Assembly (NCBI GenBank): GCA_022820485.1
Contig: JAJEFJ010000096.1
Location: 62,001 to 126,000 of the forward strand
Length of the DNA stretch: 64,000 bases
Reading direction: 5' to 3'
Origin: Candidatus Latescibacterota bacterium
GTDB taxonomy: Bacteria > Latescibacterota > UBA2968 > UBA8231
Shown: one piece after another, positions 9,316-16,907 of the stretch
Layout of the letters: every line of letters begins with the position of its first letter
How positions within the stretch are numbered: position 1 is the stretch's first letter
The notes under the pieces: model-generated
Told to the model about the DNA's origin: nothing
The model's database searches: none
The model's input: only the letters and a program-made list of their open reading frames with translations
Translations under genes and position numbers: made by a program

Positions 9316-9343
9316 ATAATATGTCAGTGCAAACGATTGTCAA
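9316..9343 (-). promoter_or_regulatory. Sigma-70-like promoter of the sigma-54 activator gene
   Basis: Read on the minus strand: TTGACA (9338-9343), a 16-bp spacer, then TATTAT (9316-9321). The expected transcript start lies near 9309, giving a leader of about 35 nt to the GTG start. The region is AT-rich and otherwise non-coding. The match to consensus is strong, but activity is inferred. Confidence 0.6.
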
Positions 9344-9374
9344 GAAAAAACAATATAGAAATGTAGATGGGGGA

Positions 9375-10151
9375 TTAAGCTAAGACAGAGGGCCTATGGG
9401 CACAGATTTCGGAAACTAAGCTGCTGTAGTTGCTAGAGCCTCTCGATTCTGCGTCGTAGAGCGCGATGGGCTGGCTAAAACCCGGGGCCTCGGCCAAGCT
9501 AATGTTGCGGCTGATGATCGTCTGATAGACCTTGTCGCCGAAGTGGTTGCGCACTTCTTGGGCCACGTGGCGACAAAGCTGCAAGCGGTTGTCGTACAGG
9601 GTAAGTAAAACGCCCTCAATTTCGAGATCGGGATTGAGGTAGCGCCGCACCACGCGGATGGTATCGTTGAGTTTGCTCACGCCTTCTAAGGCGTAGTACT
9701 CACACTGCACCGGAATGAGCACGGAATCGGCCGCGCTCAGCGCGTTGATGGTCAGCAAGCCCAAGGACGGCGGGCAATCAATGAGTATGAATTCGTACTG
9801 TCGTTTTATCGGCTCCAGGGCTTCGGCCAGCCGCTTGTCGCGCCCGACCATCGCGGCCATTTCCACTTCGGCACCTGCGAGGCGGACGTGCCCGGGCACT
9901 ACGAAGAGGTCCTTTATATAGGTGGGAAAGGTCGCTGAGGAGGTGCTGAGCTGGCCTATCAAGACCTCGTAGGTCGAGGCATAGTCGCTGCCGAGTTCGG
10001 CATCGCAACTACTAGTGGCATTGGCCTGTGGGTCTAAGTCGATGAGTAGGGTTCGGTACCCGAAAATGGCTAGACCGGCGGCAAGGTTGACAGCCGTAGT
10101 GGTCTTGCCCACCCCGCCTTTTTGATTGGCGATAGCGATGATTTTGCCCAT
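9375..10151 (-). CDS. parA: ParA/Soj-family chromosome-partitioning ATPase (no adjacent parB)
   Basis: Deviant Walker-type ATPase that binds DNA non-specifically and positions cargo. The 258-residue protein has the full Soj motif set: KGGVGKTTTAVNLA (deviant Walker A, signature Lys), Walker A' LIDLDPQANATS, and Walker B LIDCPPSLGLLT. The C-terminal segments (VLLTLYDNRLQLCRHVAQEV) also match chromosomal Soj. ParA is normally followed by parB; here the gene downstream on the same strand is a sigma-54 activator and upstream is a 381-bp non-coding region. It may be a displaced chromosomal Soj or an orphan that positions another cargo (MinD, ParC or PomZ-like). Start at the ATG 10151; no clear Shine-Dalgarno. 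Confidence 0.9.
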   Translation of the reverse strand: MGKIIAIANQKGGVGKTTTAVNLAAGLAIFGYRTLLIDLDPQANATSSCDAELGSDYASTYEVLIGQLSTSSATFPTYIKDLFVVPGHVRLAGAEVEMAAMVGRDKRLAEALEPIKRQYEFILIDCPPSLGLLTINALSAADSVLIPVQCEYYALEGVSKLNDTIRVVRRYLNPDLEIEGVLLTLYDNRLQLCRHVAQEVRNHFGDKVYQTIISRNISLAEAPGFSQPIALYDAESRGSSNYSSLVSEICAHRPSVLA

Positions 10152-10532
10152 AGCGATATTAAAGCCTACAAAAAGGCTCGATCAGCTAATCGGAGCGCAC
10201 CCAAGCGCGACTCCGTGCTATTTAATGAGCAACAAATTAAAAGGGCCAACTGACTGCTCCCATAGCCAAAGGGAGCGCGTTCAGGGGAGTTATACAGAAG
10301 ACCCTAATCACCGCCTTCAATTCAATATAAATCGGGGCAATGGCTTGTCAAGGGTTTGTGCCAATTTGGTTACATCTGGATATTAAATAATGCATAAGTG
10401 CATATAAAATAATATGTTATAAATTCATAACAAATGAACTACAGCCTCTGTGCCACGCGGTTTTTAGGCCGATGGTGAGCGGTTCCTTATTATTGTTTCT
10501 CCCATAATTAAAAATCGCGAAAGCGAAAGACG
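10152..10532. other. AT-rich intergenic region between divergent parA and mazG
   Basis: 381 bp without a credible gene. It is clearly richer in A/T than its surroundings, most strongly at 10375-10435. A good minus-strand promoter for parA lies at 10324-10351, which implies a leader of about 165 nt before parA. No convincing plus-strand promoter for mazG, no parS-like 16-mer palindrome and no DnaA-box cluster could be recognised by eye. Confidence 0.6.
10324..10351 (-). promoter_or_regulatory. Sigma-70-like promoter for parA
   Basis: Read on the minus strand: TTGACA (10346-10351), a 16-bp spacer, then TATATT (10324-10329). Transcription would begin near 10317, leaving a long leader of about 165 nt before the parA ATG at 10151. 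Confidence 0.5.
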
Positions 10533-11333
10533 ATGCCAAACGATTCCTCCTTTTCAGAATTAGTTGCTATCATGGCGCGTCTGCGCGGCCCCGCTGGCTG
10601 CCCTTGGGACCGCCAGCAGACGCATGCCACGCTCAAACCATACCTATTAGAGGAAGTGTACGAGGCCCTTGAAGCCATTGACGCAGCAGACGACGCCGAA
10701 CTGTGCAAGGAGCTAGGCGATGTGTTGCTGCAGGTGGTGTTTCACGCCCAGATCGCAGTCGAGGAGGGTCGCTTCGACATTGAGGCGGTCGGCCAAGCCA
10801 TCGTCGATAAGCTGATTCGTCGCCATCCTCACGTCTTTGGCGATGCGAGTGCGGACGGGGCTGACGAGGTCTTGCTCCGCTGGGAGCAGATCAAAAAGCA
10901 GGAGCGCCGAGAGCAAGGGGAATCTGCGCCGTCGTTGCTGGAGGGCATTCCCAAGCACCTCCCCGCCCTAATGCGTGCCCATCGTATCCAAGCGCGAGTT
11001 GCACAGCAGGGGTTTGATTGGGACGAGATTGATGGTGCACTCGACAAGGTCGAAGAGGAATTTGCCGAAGTGCGCAAGGCTTGGGAGACGGGTAGGGCTG
11101 CGGCGGTCGAGGAGGAGTTTGGCGACTTGCTTTTTTCGTTAGTCAACGCCAGCCGATTCCTCAAAGTAGATCCCGAGCAGGCGCTCAGGCGTGCAGTCGC
11201 CAAGTTTGAGCGACGCTTTCGCGCCCTAGAGGAGATCGTGCAGGCGCGGGGCGAGGAAGTCGCCACGCTCTCGCTAGCGGCCCTAGACGAGATCTGGGAC
11301 GAGGTGAAAGCGCACGAAAGGGGCGAAGAATAA
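10533..11333 (+). CDS. mazG: Nucleoside triphosphate pyrophosphohydrolase MazG
   Basis: Hydrolyses (d)NTPs to NMP and pyrophosphate; in some bacteria it lowers stress-induced ppGpp or removes damaged nucleotides. Two MazG-type helical domains are visible. The first (about residues 8-110) has GCPWDRQQTHATLKPYLLEE and the metal-binding EEVYE and ELGDVLLQVVFHA. The second (about 140-230) has GFDWDEI and EEFGDLLFSLVN. The 266-residue length fits the full-length E. coli-type protein. The ATG at 10533 follows a purine-rich stretch. Downstream by 9 bp is an unknown membrane protein, possibly co-transcribed. Confidence 0.93.
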   Translation: MPNDSSFSELVAIMARLRGPAGCPWDRQQTHATLKPYLLEEVYEALEAIDAADDAELCKELGDVLLQVVFHAQIAVEEGRFDIEAVGQAIVDKLIRRHPHVFGDASADGADEVLLRWEQIKKQERREQGESAPSLLEGIPKHLPALMRAHRIQARVAQQGFDWDEIDGALDKVEEEFAEVRKAWETGRAAAVEEEFGDLLFSLVNASRFLKVDPEQALRRAVAKFERRFRALEEIVQARGEEVATLSLAALDEIWDEVKAHERGEE

Positions 11334-11342
11334 GCAAGTGAT

Positions 11343-12056
11343 ATGGAACTAGCACTTGACAAGGTTCCCTTCCGCGTTGACGCGCTCTTTTTCGCCACGG
11401 TCTTGGGCGTTTTGGCGCTTGCCGTACTGGCCATGCGCGTCGCGGTTCAACGGGCCGGGCCGGCTGCCGACCTGTGGACGAGGAGGGCGGCTATGGGTGC
11501 GCTGCTCTGGTTGGTGGCGACCGGGCTAGCTGCGCTCTCGGATGTGCTACGCGGCTTTTCGCTATCCCTTTTCACGGCTTTGATGATCCTAACGGGTGGG
11601 GCGGCCTTTTCGCGGATGGGGGCCGCGCTGGTGGCTGCGGTCGGTCCGGTGGCGCTGATTGGCTTCCAGTTTTTCCGCGTGCCAGTCGCCATGTTCTTAC
11701 GAGGAATGTTCCAGGCTGGGCAGGCGCCGGTGCAGATGACCTACGAGGGGCTCAACTTCGACATCTTCGCCGGCTTGACCGCGCCGGCCATGGCTTGGCT
11801 GGTCTGGCGCGGCAAGGTGGGATCCTACGCGATATGGGCTTGGAATGCGCTTGGGTTGGTGCTACTGGCCGAGGCGATCGCCATCGCGGTTCTCTCCATG
11901 CCGACGGAATTCCGCGTCTTCACCAACGAGCCGCATAGCGCGTTTGCAACCTACGCGCCTTACATCTGGCTGCCGACGGTCTTGGCACCAGCCGCCCTAT
12001 TGGGTCATTTGTTGGTACTGCGCTGGCTGTTGTCGAGTTGCTCTGGGTCGAGGTAA
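11343..12056 (+). CDS. Polytopic membrane protein of unknown function
   Basis: The 237-residue protein is strongly hydrophobic with about six or seven membrane segments (roughly residues 14-36, 48-66, 72-92, 97-115, 135-153, 160-182, 208-230). I recognise no family motif; polar loops are short. It lies 9 bp after mazG on the same strand, so it is probably co-transcribed. Its last 52 bp overlap the 3' end of the convergent sulfatase gene. It could be a transporter-like or sensor protein, but nothing in the sequence decides this. Confidence 0.65.
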   Translation: MELALDKVPFRVDALFFATVLGVLALAVLAMRVAVQRAGPAADLWTRRAAMGALLWLVATGLAALSDVLRGFSLSLFTALMILTGGAAFSRMGAALVAAVGPVALIGFQFFRVPVAMFLRGMFQAGQAPVQMTYEGLNFDIFAGLTAPAMAWLVWRGKVGSYAIWAWNALGLVLLAEAIAIAVLSMPTEFRVFTNEPHSAFATYAPYIWLPTVLAPAALLGHLLVLRWLLSSCSGSR

Positions 12057-13537
12057 TCCATGGCCGGATCGAGTTTCCAGCGGCACTGGTCGGGGGGCTG
12101 TATGGTGCGGCCCCACGCGGCTAGGATGGATCGGTCGGTGCGGAGCGCGGCCATGCGCGCGGCGATCCACTCTGGATCCCACTCGTCTAGGACTTCGGCT
12201 TTGAGGGCGGCCAGCGTTTCTTGGTGGGCCGGGTCGGTCGCTAGGTCGCAACGCTCGCGTGGGTCGTCCTGGAGGTTAAAAAGCTGACAGGGCTGGCCGT
12301 GGTAGTAGTTGAGCTTCCACGGCCCGCGCCGAATCATGCGCTGGAAAATGCCCTCTGCTGAGAAGGGCCCGCCGGCACCGGCCGCGTCTTGGCAGAACTC
12401 GGAGAAGGCGACGTCGTCCCACTCGGCGTTTTGGGGCTCCGCGAGCAAGGGCAGTAGGCTGCGGCCCCGCGAGTGGGGTAGGGCCGGGCAGCCCAAGGCG
12501 TCGAGCATGGTGGCGTTGAGGTCGAGTGAAGAAATTACCCGGTCGCAACGGGTGCCTGCGGGCAAGCGCCCGGGCCAAGCGAGTATGGCCGGCACCTTAA
12601 CCGAGTCCTCGTAAAAGGTCTGCTTCCACCACAGCCCGTGCTCGCCGACTTGCTCGCCGTGGTCCGACGTGTAGAGGATGAGGGTGTTTTCCTCTAAGTC
12701 GTTTTCCCGCAGCGCGGCTACGATCTGGCCGATTAGCGCGTCCATGCGGTGGACTAGCGCCCAATAGGCGGCGCGGGCGCGGCGGGTCTCTTCCGCGCTG
12801 ACTTCTTCGATCTCGCAGGCTTGGCGCCAGCGCTTGATGTGGGGATGCAGGTGGTCGCCGAAGGGTTCGGGGGTTTGTGGGGGAGTGATGTTTTCGTAGT
12901 AGTAGCGATAATCTTGCAGGCGGGCGACAAAAGGCTGGTGCGGCAGCATGAAACCGACCGAGAGCGAAAACGGCTCTGCGGCTTGGCCGGCGCGCTTGGC
13001 GACGCCGAGGCGGTTGAGGTAGTCAATGGTCGCGGCGGTGACGTCTTCGTCGTGGACTTGGTAGGCGCTTTGGCCGTGGCCAGACAGGCGCAGGCTGACG
13101 CGGCCCGGCCCGGCCGTGCCCGAGAGTTGGCCGTGATCGACGCCCTTGCCTCCGGGTTGGTTGGGGCCGTGATCGCCGACGAGTCGCTCCGCGTACCCGT
13201 GCAGTTGGTCTGGCCCAACCGAGTGCATGCGGCCGATGAGAACAGGGCGGTAGCCGCCGGCACCCATGGCGTGGGCGAAGGTGGGGATGCCGGAGTCGAG
13301 GATGTGGGAGTTGGTCCAGACTTGGTTGTCGCAGGGGTAGCGGCCCGAGAGCATGGACATCCGCGAGGGCACGCAAATCGGCGAGGGGCAATAGGTGTTG
13401 TCGAATACTACGCCGCGTGCGGCGAGGGCGTCGAGGTGGGGGGTCTCGACTAAGGGATCGCCATAGCAGCCGGCGACGTAGGGGCTGTGTTGGTCGGAGT
13501 GGATGTAGAGCAGGTTGGGGCGGGGTGATTGGCTCAT
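12005..13537 (-). CDS. Type I sulfatase (formylglycine-dependent, alkaline phosphatase superfamily)
   Basis: Hydrolyses sulfate esters. The signature CVPSR in CPSPICVPSRMSMLSGRYP (Cys at about residue 55) is the site of conversion to formylglycine. Metal-binding residues are in HSDQHS (about 14-19) and YTSDHGEQVGEHGLW. The C-terminal part resembles choline-sulfatase or N-sulfoglucosamine-type enzymes, but the substrate cannot be told. I start it at the ATG 13537 (MSQSPRPNLLYIHSDQ), because the upstream extension is low-complexity and runs into ppk2. There is no clear signal peptide, so the enzyme may be cytosolic. No formylglycine-generating enzyme is in the window. Divergent from ppk2. Confidence 0.9.
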   Translation of the reverse strand: MSQSPRPNLLYIHSDQHSPYVAGCYGDPLVETPHLDALAARGVVFDNTYCPSPICVPSRMSMLSGRYPCDNQVWTNSHILDSGIPTFAHAMGAGGYRPVLIGRMHSVGPDQLHGYAERLVGDHGPNQPGGKGVDHGQLSGTAGPGRVSLRLSGHGQSAYQVHDEDVTAATIDYLNRLGVAKRAGQAAEPFSLSVGFMLPHQPFVARLQDYRYYYENITPPQTPEPFGDHLHPHIKRWRQACEIEEVSAEETRRARAAYWALVHRMDALIGQIVAALRENDLEENTLILYTSDHGEQVGEHGLWWKQTFYEDSVKVPAILAWPGRLPAGTRCDRVISSLDLNATMLDALGCPALPHSRGRSLLPLLAEPQNAEWDDVAFSEFCQDAAGAGGPFSAEGIFQRMIRRGPWKLNYYHGQPCQLFNLQDDPRERCDLATDPAHQETLAALKAEVLDEWDPEWIAARMAALRTDRSILAAWGRTIQPPDQCRWKLDPAMDYLDPEQLDNSQRSTNK

Positions 13538-13682
13538 AAGAGTCCTTGTAGGTTTAGCGGTGTGGGCGACAAGGTACGCGGCTGGTCGGGGTCGAGCAAG
13601 ATGGGTTGGGGCCGATTTTTCTCGCGCTGCGGCCTTGTGTACGTTTTTTTGAACGGCGAACCGCAAGCGATGGAGATTGGGT

Positions 13683-14486
13683 ATGAAGACTAAAAAGAAC
13701 GCCAAGTCGGCGAAGATGAAGAGGAAAGACTACGAGCGCGAATTGGCCAAGTTGCACCACGAATTGGTCAAGTTGCAGCACTGGATCAAGGACCAAGGTT
13801 TGCGGGTTGTGATCGTCTTTGAGGGGCGCGACACGGCCGGCAAAGGCGGGACTATCAAGCGCATCACCGAGCCGCTCAATCCGCGCGGCGCGCGCGTGGT
13901 GGCCTTGGGCACGCCGTCGGACCGCGAGCGCACCCAGTGGTACTTCCAGCGCTACGTAGCTCACCTCCCGGCTGCGGGCGAGATTGTGATTTTCGATCGC
14001 AGTTGGTACAACCGCAGTGGCGTCGAGCGGGTGATGGGCTTTTGCACCGAGGAGGAGTATTGGGAATTCCTCCATTCGTGCCCGGAGTTTGAGCGCATGC
14101 TGGTGCGCTCGGGGATCATCTTGCTCAAGTACTGGCTGTCGGTGAGCGAGGAAGAGCAAGAAAACCGCTTTCAAGAGCGTGCCCGGAATCCGCTCAAGAA
14201 CTGGAAGCTCAGCGACATAGACCTGAAGTCGCGGAACATGTGGGTCGAGTACTCCAAGGCCAAAGACGAGGCGTTTTTCTACACGGACATTCCCGAAGCG
14301 CCTTGGTACACGGTCGAGGCCGACGACAAGCGCCGGGCGCGTCTCAACTGCATTGCGCACATTCTCAGGCAACTGTCCTACGAGGACGTGATGCCGAAAA
14401 AGATCAAGCTGCCGCCGCGCCCATCCCACGGCGAGTACCAGCGCCCGCCGCACAGCAAGTTGAACTTTGTCGATGAGAAGTACTGA
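13683..14486 (+). CDS. ppk2: Polyphosphate kinase 2
   Basis: Transfers phosphate between polyphosphate and nucleotides. The 267-residue protein has the PPK2 Walker A GRDTAGKGGTIKRI, the Walker B segment IVIFDRSWYNRSGVERVMGF, and the lid region FQERARNPLKNWKLSDID. The C-terminus keeps the YKRPP-like ending region (KIKLPPRPSHGEYQRPP). A basic N-terminal stretch (KTKKNAKSAKMKRKDYE) precedes the domain. The ATG at 13683 is chosen over a TTG two codons upstream. Class assignment (NDP- or NMP-phosphorylating) is uncertain. Monocistronic as far as visible; divergent from the sulfatase. Confidence 0.92.
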   Translation: MKTKKNAKSAKMKRKDYERELAKLHHELVKLQHWIKDQGLRVVIVFEGRDTAGKGGTIKRITEPLNPRGARVVALGTPSDRERTQWYFQRYVAHLPAAGEIVIFDRSWYNRSGVERVMGFCTEEEYWEFLHSCPEFERMLVRSGIILLKYWLSVSEEEQENRFQERARNPLKNWKLSDIDLKSRNMWVEYSKAKDEAFFYTDIPEAPWYTVEADDKRRARLNCIAHILRQLSYEDVMPKKIKLPPRPSHGEYQRPPHSKLNFVDEKY

Positions 14487-14529
14487 AAAGTGGTTTTGCA
14501 ATCTGCTCGAGTGCAAGCGATGAGATGCG

Positions 14530-15249
14530 ATGTCTGCAAGCCAGTTCGAGTTCCTCGGCTTTTCCCACATCGCCGCGATGGGTGCGACGCTCGCCTTGCC
14601 GATCCTCTTGACCATCGTCGTCAAGCGGCTCAATTCGGCACGGGCGACTCAAGCCGTTTGCGGTGCATTCGCCGGCGTGCTCCTGCTCAACGAGATCCTG
14701 CCTTGGGGCCAGCGCGTGGCGATGGTCGGAGCGTACGAGTTTGTGCGGTGGTACCTGCCATTGCACGTCTGTAGCATTACCGTCTTCGCCGTCGCTGCCG
14801 CGCTCATCTTCCGCTGGCAGACGGCATACGAAATCGCCTACTTCTGGGGACTCGCCGGCGCGACCAATGCCGTTGTCACGCCGCCGCTCATAGCTGACTA
14901 TCCAGCGTATCGCTTCTTTCAGTATTTCATCGCCCACGGCGGCATCGTCGCTGGTGCGCTGTTCGCAACTTGGGGTCTCGGCATGAGACCGACGGCCAAG
15001 TCCGTCCTCCGCGTCTTTGTGCTGCTCAATCTCTTGGCCATTGTCGCGTTCGGCGTCAATTGGGCGCTGGGCAGCAACTACATGTTCCTCAGCCGCCCGC
15101 CCGTTACCCAATCGCCGTTTTTCTTCGCCCCGTGGCCGTGGTATATCCCAATTCTCGACGGCGTGGCGCTCGTTTTGTTTTACTTGCTGCTTCTACCTTT
15201 TAAGATCGGGCGTAGAACAGACGGTTCGCGGATACCTACTATTCGATGA
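14530..15249 (+). CDS. YwaF/TIGR02206-family integral membrane protein
   Basis: The 239-residue protein has about seven membrane helices and family features such as FSHIAAMGAT near the N-terminus, a conserved LPLHVCSI segment, the AHGGIVAG region and GSNYMFLSRPP. Members of this family (B. subtilis YwaF) have no established function. Its TGA overlaps the ATG of the next gene by 4 bp, so it is coupled to the GT-C-like protein downstream. Confidence 0.7.
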   Translation: MSASQFEFLGFSHIAAMGATLALPILLTIVVKRLNSARATQAVCGAFAGVLLLNEILPWGQRVAMVGAYEFVRWYLPLHVCSITVFAVAAALIFRWQTAYEIAYFWGLAGATNAVVTPPLIADYPAYRFFQYFIAHGGIVAGALFATWGLGMRPTAKSVLRVFVLLNLLAIVAFGVNWALGSNYMFLSRPPVTQSPFFFAPWPWYIPILDGVALVLFYLLLLPFKIGRRTDGSRIPTIR

Positions 15250-16871
15250 AAGCACCGCGCAAAAAAAAGAAGGCTACGTCGCAAAAGTCCGAGTCCCAGA
15301 TTCGCAAAGCGGACCTAGGTAGGCGCGTAGTTGGATTATTGGAAAGACCTTGGGGTCCTTTCTTCATTGTCGCGGCGACCTTCCTCCTAGGGATCTGGAC
15401 CTTCGACGCCAAACTTTCCCTCAGCGGCGACAACGCCGAATTCATCACGCTGGCGCATAGTCTAGCCCAAGGCGAGGGGCTTTTGCACATCAATTCGCCC
15501 GACCCCAAGCCAGCGACCAAGTACCCTTTTGGTTTTCCCCTGTTGCTGGCTCCTTTGGCGTGGGCTTTTCCCGGCGATTGGGTGCCGATGAAGGTTTGGG
15601 TGCTGGTGCTCTTCGCATTGGGGATGGGGGTGCTTTACCAACTGGCCAAGGAGCGGGTGGGTGTCTTGCCCGGCCTAGCGGTGGTGACGCTAAGTGTCGT
15701 GCTCGGCAAGAGCTATTTGACGCACGGGCCGACCGGCGCAGCCTACGGCCCGCTGCTTTTGCACTACGCACACCAAGTCATGTCCGAAGTGCCCTATTTG
15801 ACCTTTTCGCTTTTGGCACTGTGGCTCGTCGAACGAGGCGTTGGGCGCGAGGGTCTCAAGGGAAACTGGTGGCTCATCGGCGGATTCACCTGCACCATTT
15901 GGGCGTACTACATCCGCACGGTTGGGATTGCGCTAGTGGTGGCTGTGGTGGTCTATCTGTTGCTTCGGCGCGATTTTCGGCGGTGTTTGTTTTTTAGCGG
16001 CGCGGCGTTTGTCTGCTGGCTGCCGTGGACGTTGCGCAATCAAGCGGTAGGTGGCGGCAGCGTCTATATCAAACAGCTTTTCATGGTCAATCCCTACCAC
16101 CCAGAGCGAGGCCTGCTCGACATGGGCGGCTTTGTCGAGCGCTTTATCGGCCATGCACATCGCTATCTGACGGGGGAATTGCCCAATACGCTAGTGCCTT
16201 TTTTTAACGGCACTGAGACGATTTTCCATCCCGCGCCCTTGTTGCTAATCTCGCTCGCCGTTGCGGTGACGGTACTCTGCATCAAGCGCGGCGAACACCT
16301 ACTGCTTTCGCTCTACGCGGCCTTCTTCATGGGTATAGTGTTGCTGTGGCCCTGGCCCGGAGATCGCTTTTTGGTGCCTATTGTGCCGGTGCTCGTCTTG
16401 TTGGGGGTCTGGGCCGTTTTGCAAATTCGCGACAGGCTAGCTGGGGGCGATGTGGGCAGATTCGTGATATGGGGCTGTTTGCTGATATGCGTCAGCGGCC
16501 AAATTGGCGGCATCAAGCGTCTAGCCGATTACGCAGCCGCTGACTATCCCCCGCCTTGGCTCCGCTACTATCAGGCTGGTCAATGGCTCAAAGCCAACGC
16601 CCCGGAAGACGCCATCGTACTGTGCCGCAAGGGCTACTGGATGTACATCGTCTCGGGCCGGCGCGGCGTTGGCTTCCCCTTTGACGAGCCGGCAAAAGTG
16701 CTGGCCCACATGGAGCGCGAAAGGGTAGATTACGTAGTGTTGGAAAGTCTTGGTTTTCCGCAGACTGGGCGGTACTTGGTTCCGGCTATCGAGGAGTACC
16801 TCGATCGTTTCAAAGTGGTGTGGCGTGACCAATCCGTGCCGACGTACGTACTGCGTTTCCTCAAGCAATAG
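15246..16871 (+). CDS. Polytopic glycosyltransferase of the GT39/ArnT (GT-C) type
   Basis: Likely transfers a sugar from a polyprenyl-phosphate donor on the outer face of the inner membrane. The 541-residue protein begins with a basic Lys-rich tail (about 20 residues), then some ten membrane helices. After helix 1 comes LSGDNAEFITLAHSLAQG, which fits the acidic catalytic loop of GT-C enzymes, followed by KYPFGFPLLLAPLAW, a pattern common in the GT39/PMT superfamily. A soluble C-terminal domain starts near residue 440. The acceptor is unknown. It overlaps the upstream gene by 4 bp; the next gene encodes another large membrane protein, so the two may serve one glycan pathway. Confidence 0.7.
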   Translation: MKAPRKKKKATSQKSESQIRKADLGRRVVGLLERPWGPFFIVAATFLLGIWTFDAKLSLSGDNAEFITLAHSLAQGEGLLHINSPDPKPATKYPFGFPLLLAPLAWAFPGDWVPMKVWVLVLFALGMGVLYQLAKERVGVLPGLAVVTLSVVLGKSYLTHGPTGAAYGPLLLHYAHQVMSEVPYLTFSLLALWLVERGVGREGLKGNWWLIGGFTCTIWAYYIRTVGIALVVAVVVYLLLRRDFRRCLFFSGAAFVCWLPWTLRNQAVGGGSVYIKQLFMVNPYHPERGLLDMGGFVERFIGHAHRYLTGELPNTLVPFFNGTETIFHPAPLLLISLAVAVTVLCIKRGEHLLLSLYAAFFMGIVLLWPWPGDRFLVPIVPVLVLLGVWAVLQIRDRLAGGDVGRFVIWGCLLICVSGQIGGIKRLADYAAADYPPPWLRYYQAGQWLKANAPEDAIVLCRKGYWMYIVSGRRGVGFPFDEPAKVLAHMERERVDYVVLESLGFPQTGRYLVPAIEEYLDRFKVVWRDQSVPTYVLRFLKQ

Positions 16872-16907
16872 GTCCTTTGCTCTTGCCGACCGCTCGCATC
16901 CTTTGAA

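Noticed and set aside
13554..14633. 359-codon minus-strand frame opposite ppk2
   Set aside because: Antisense shadow; ppk2 on the plus strand has complete Walker motifs.
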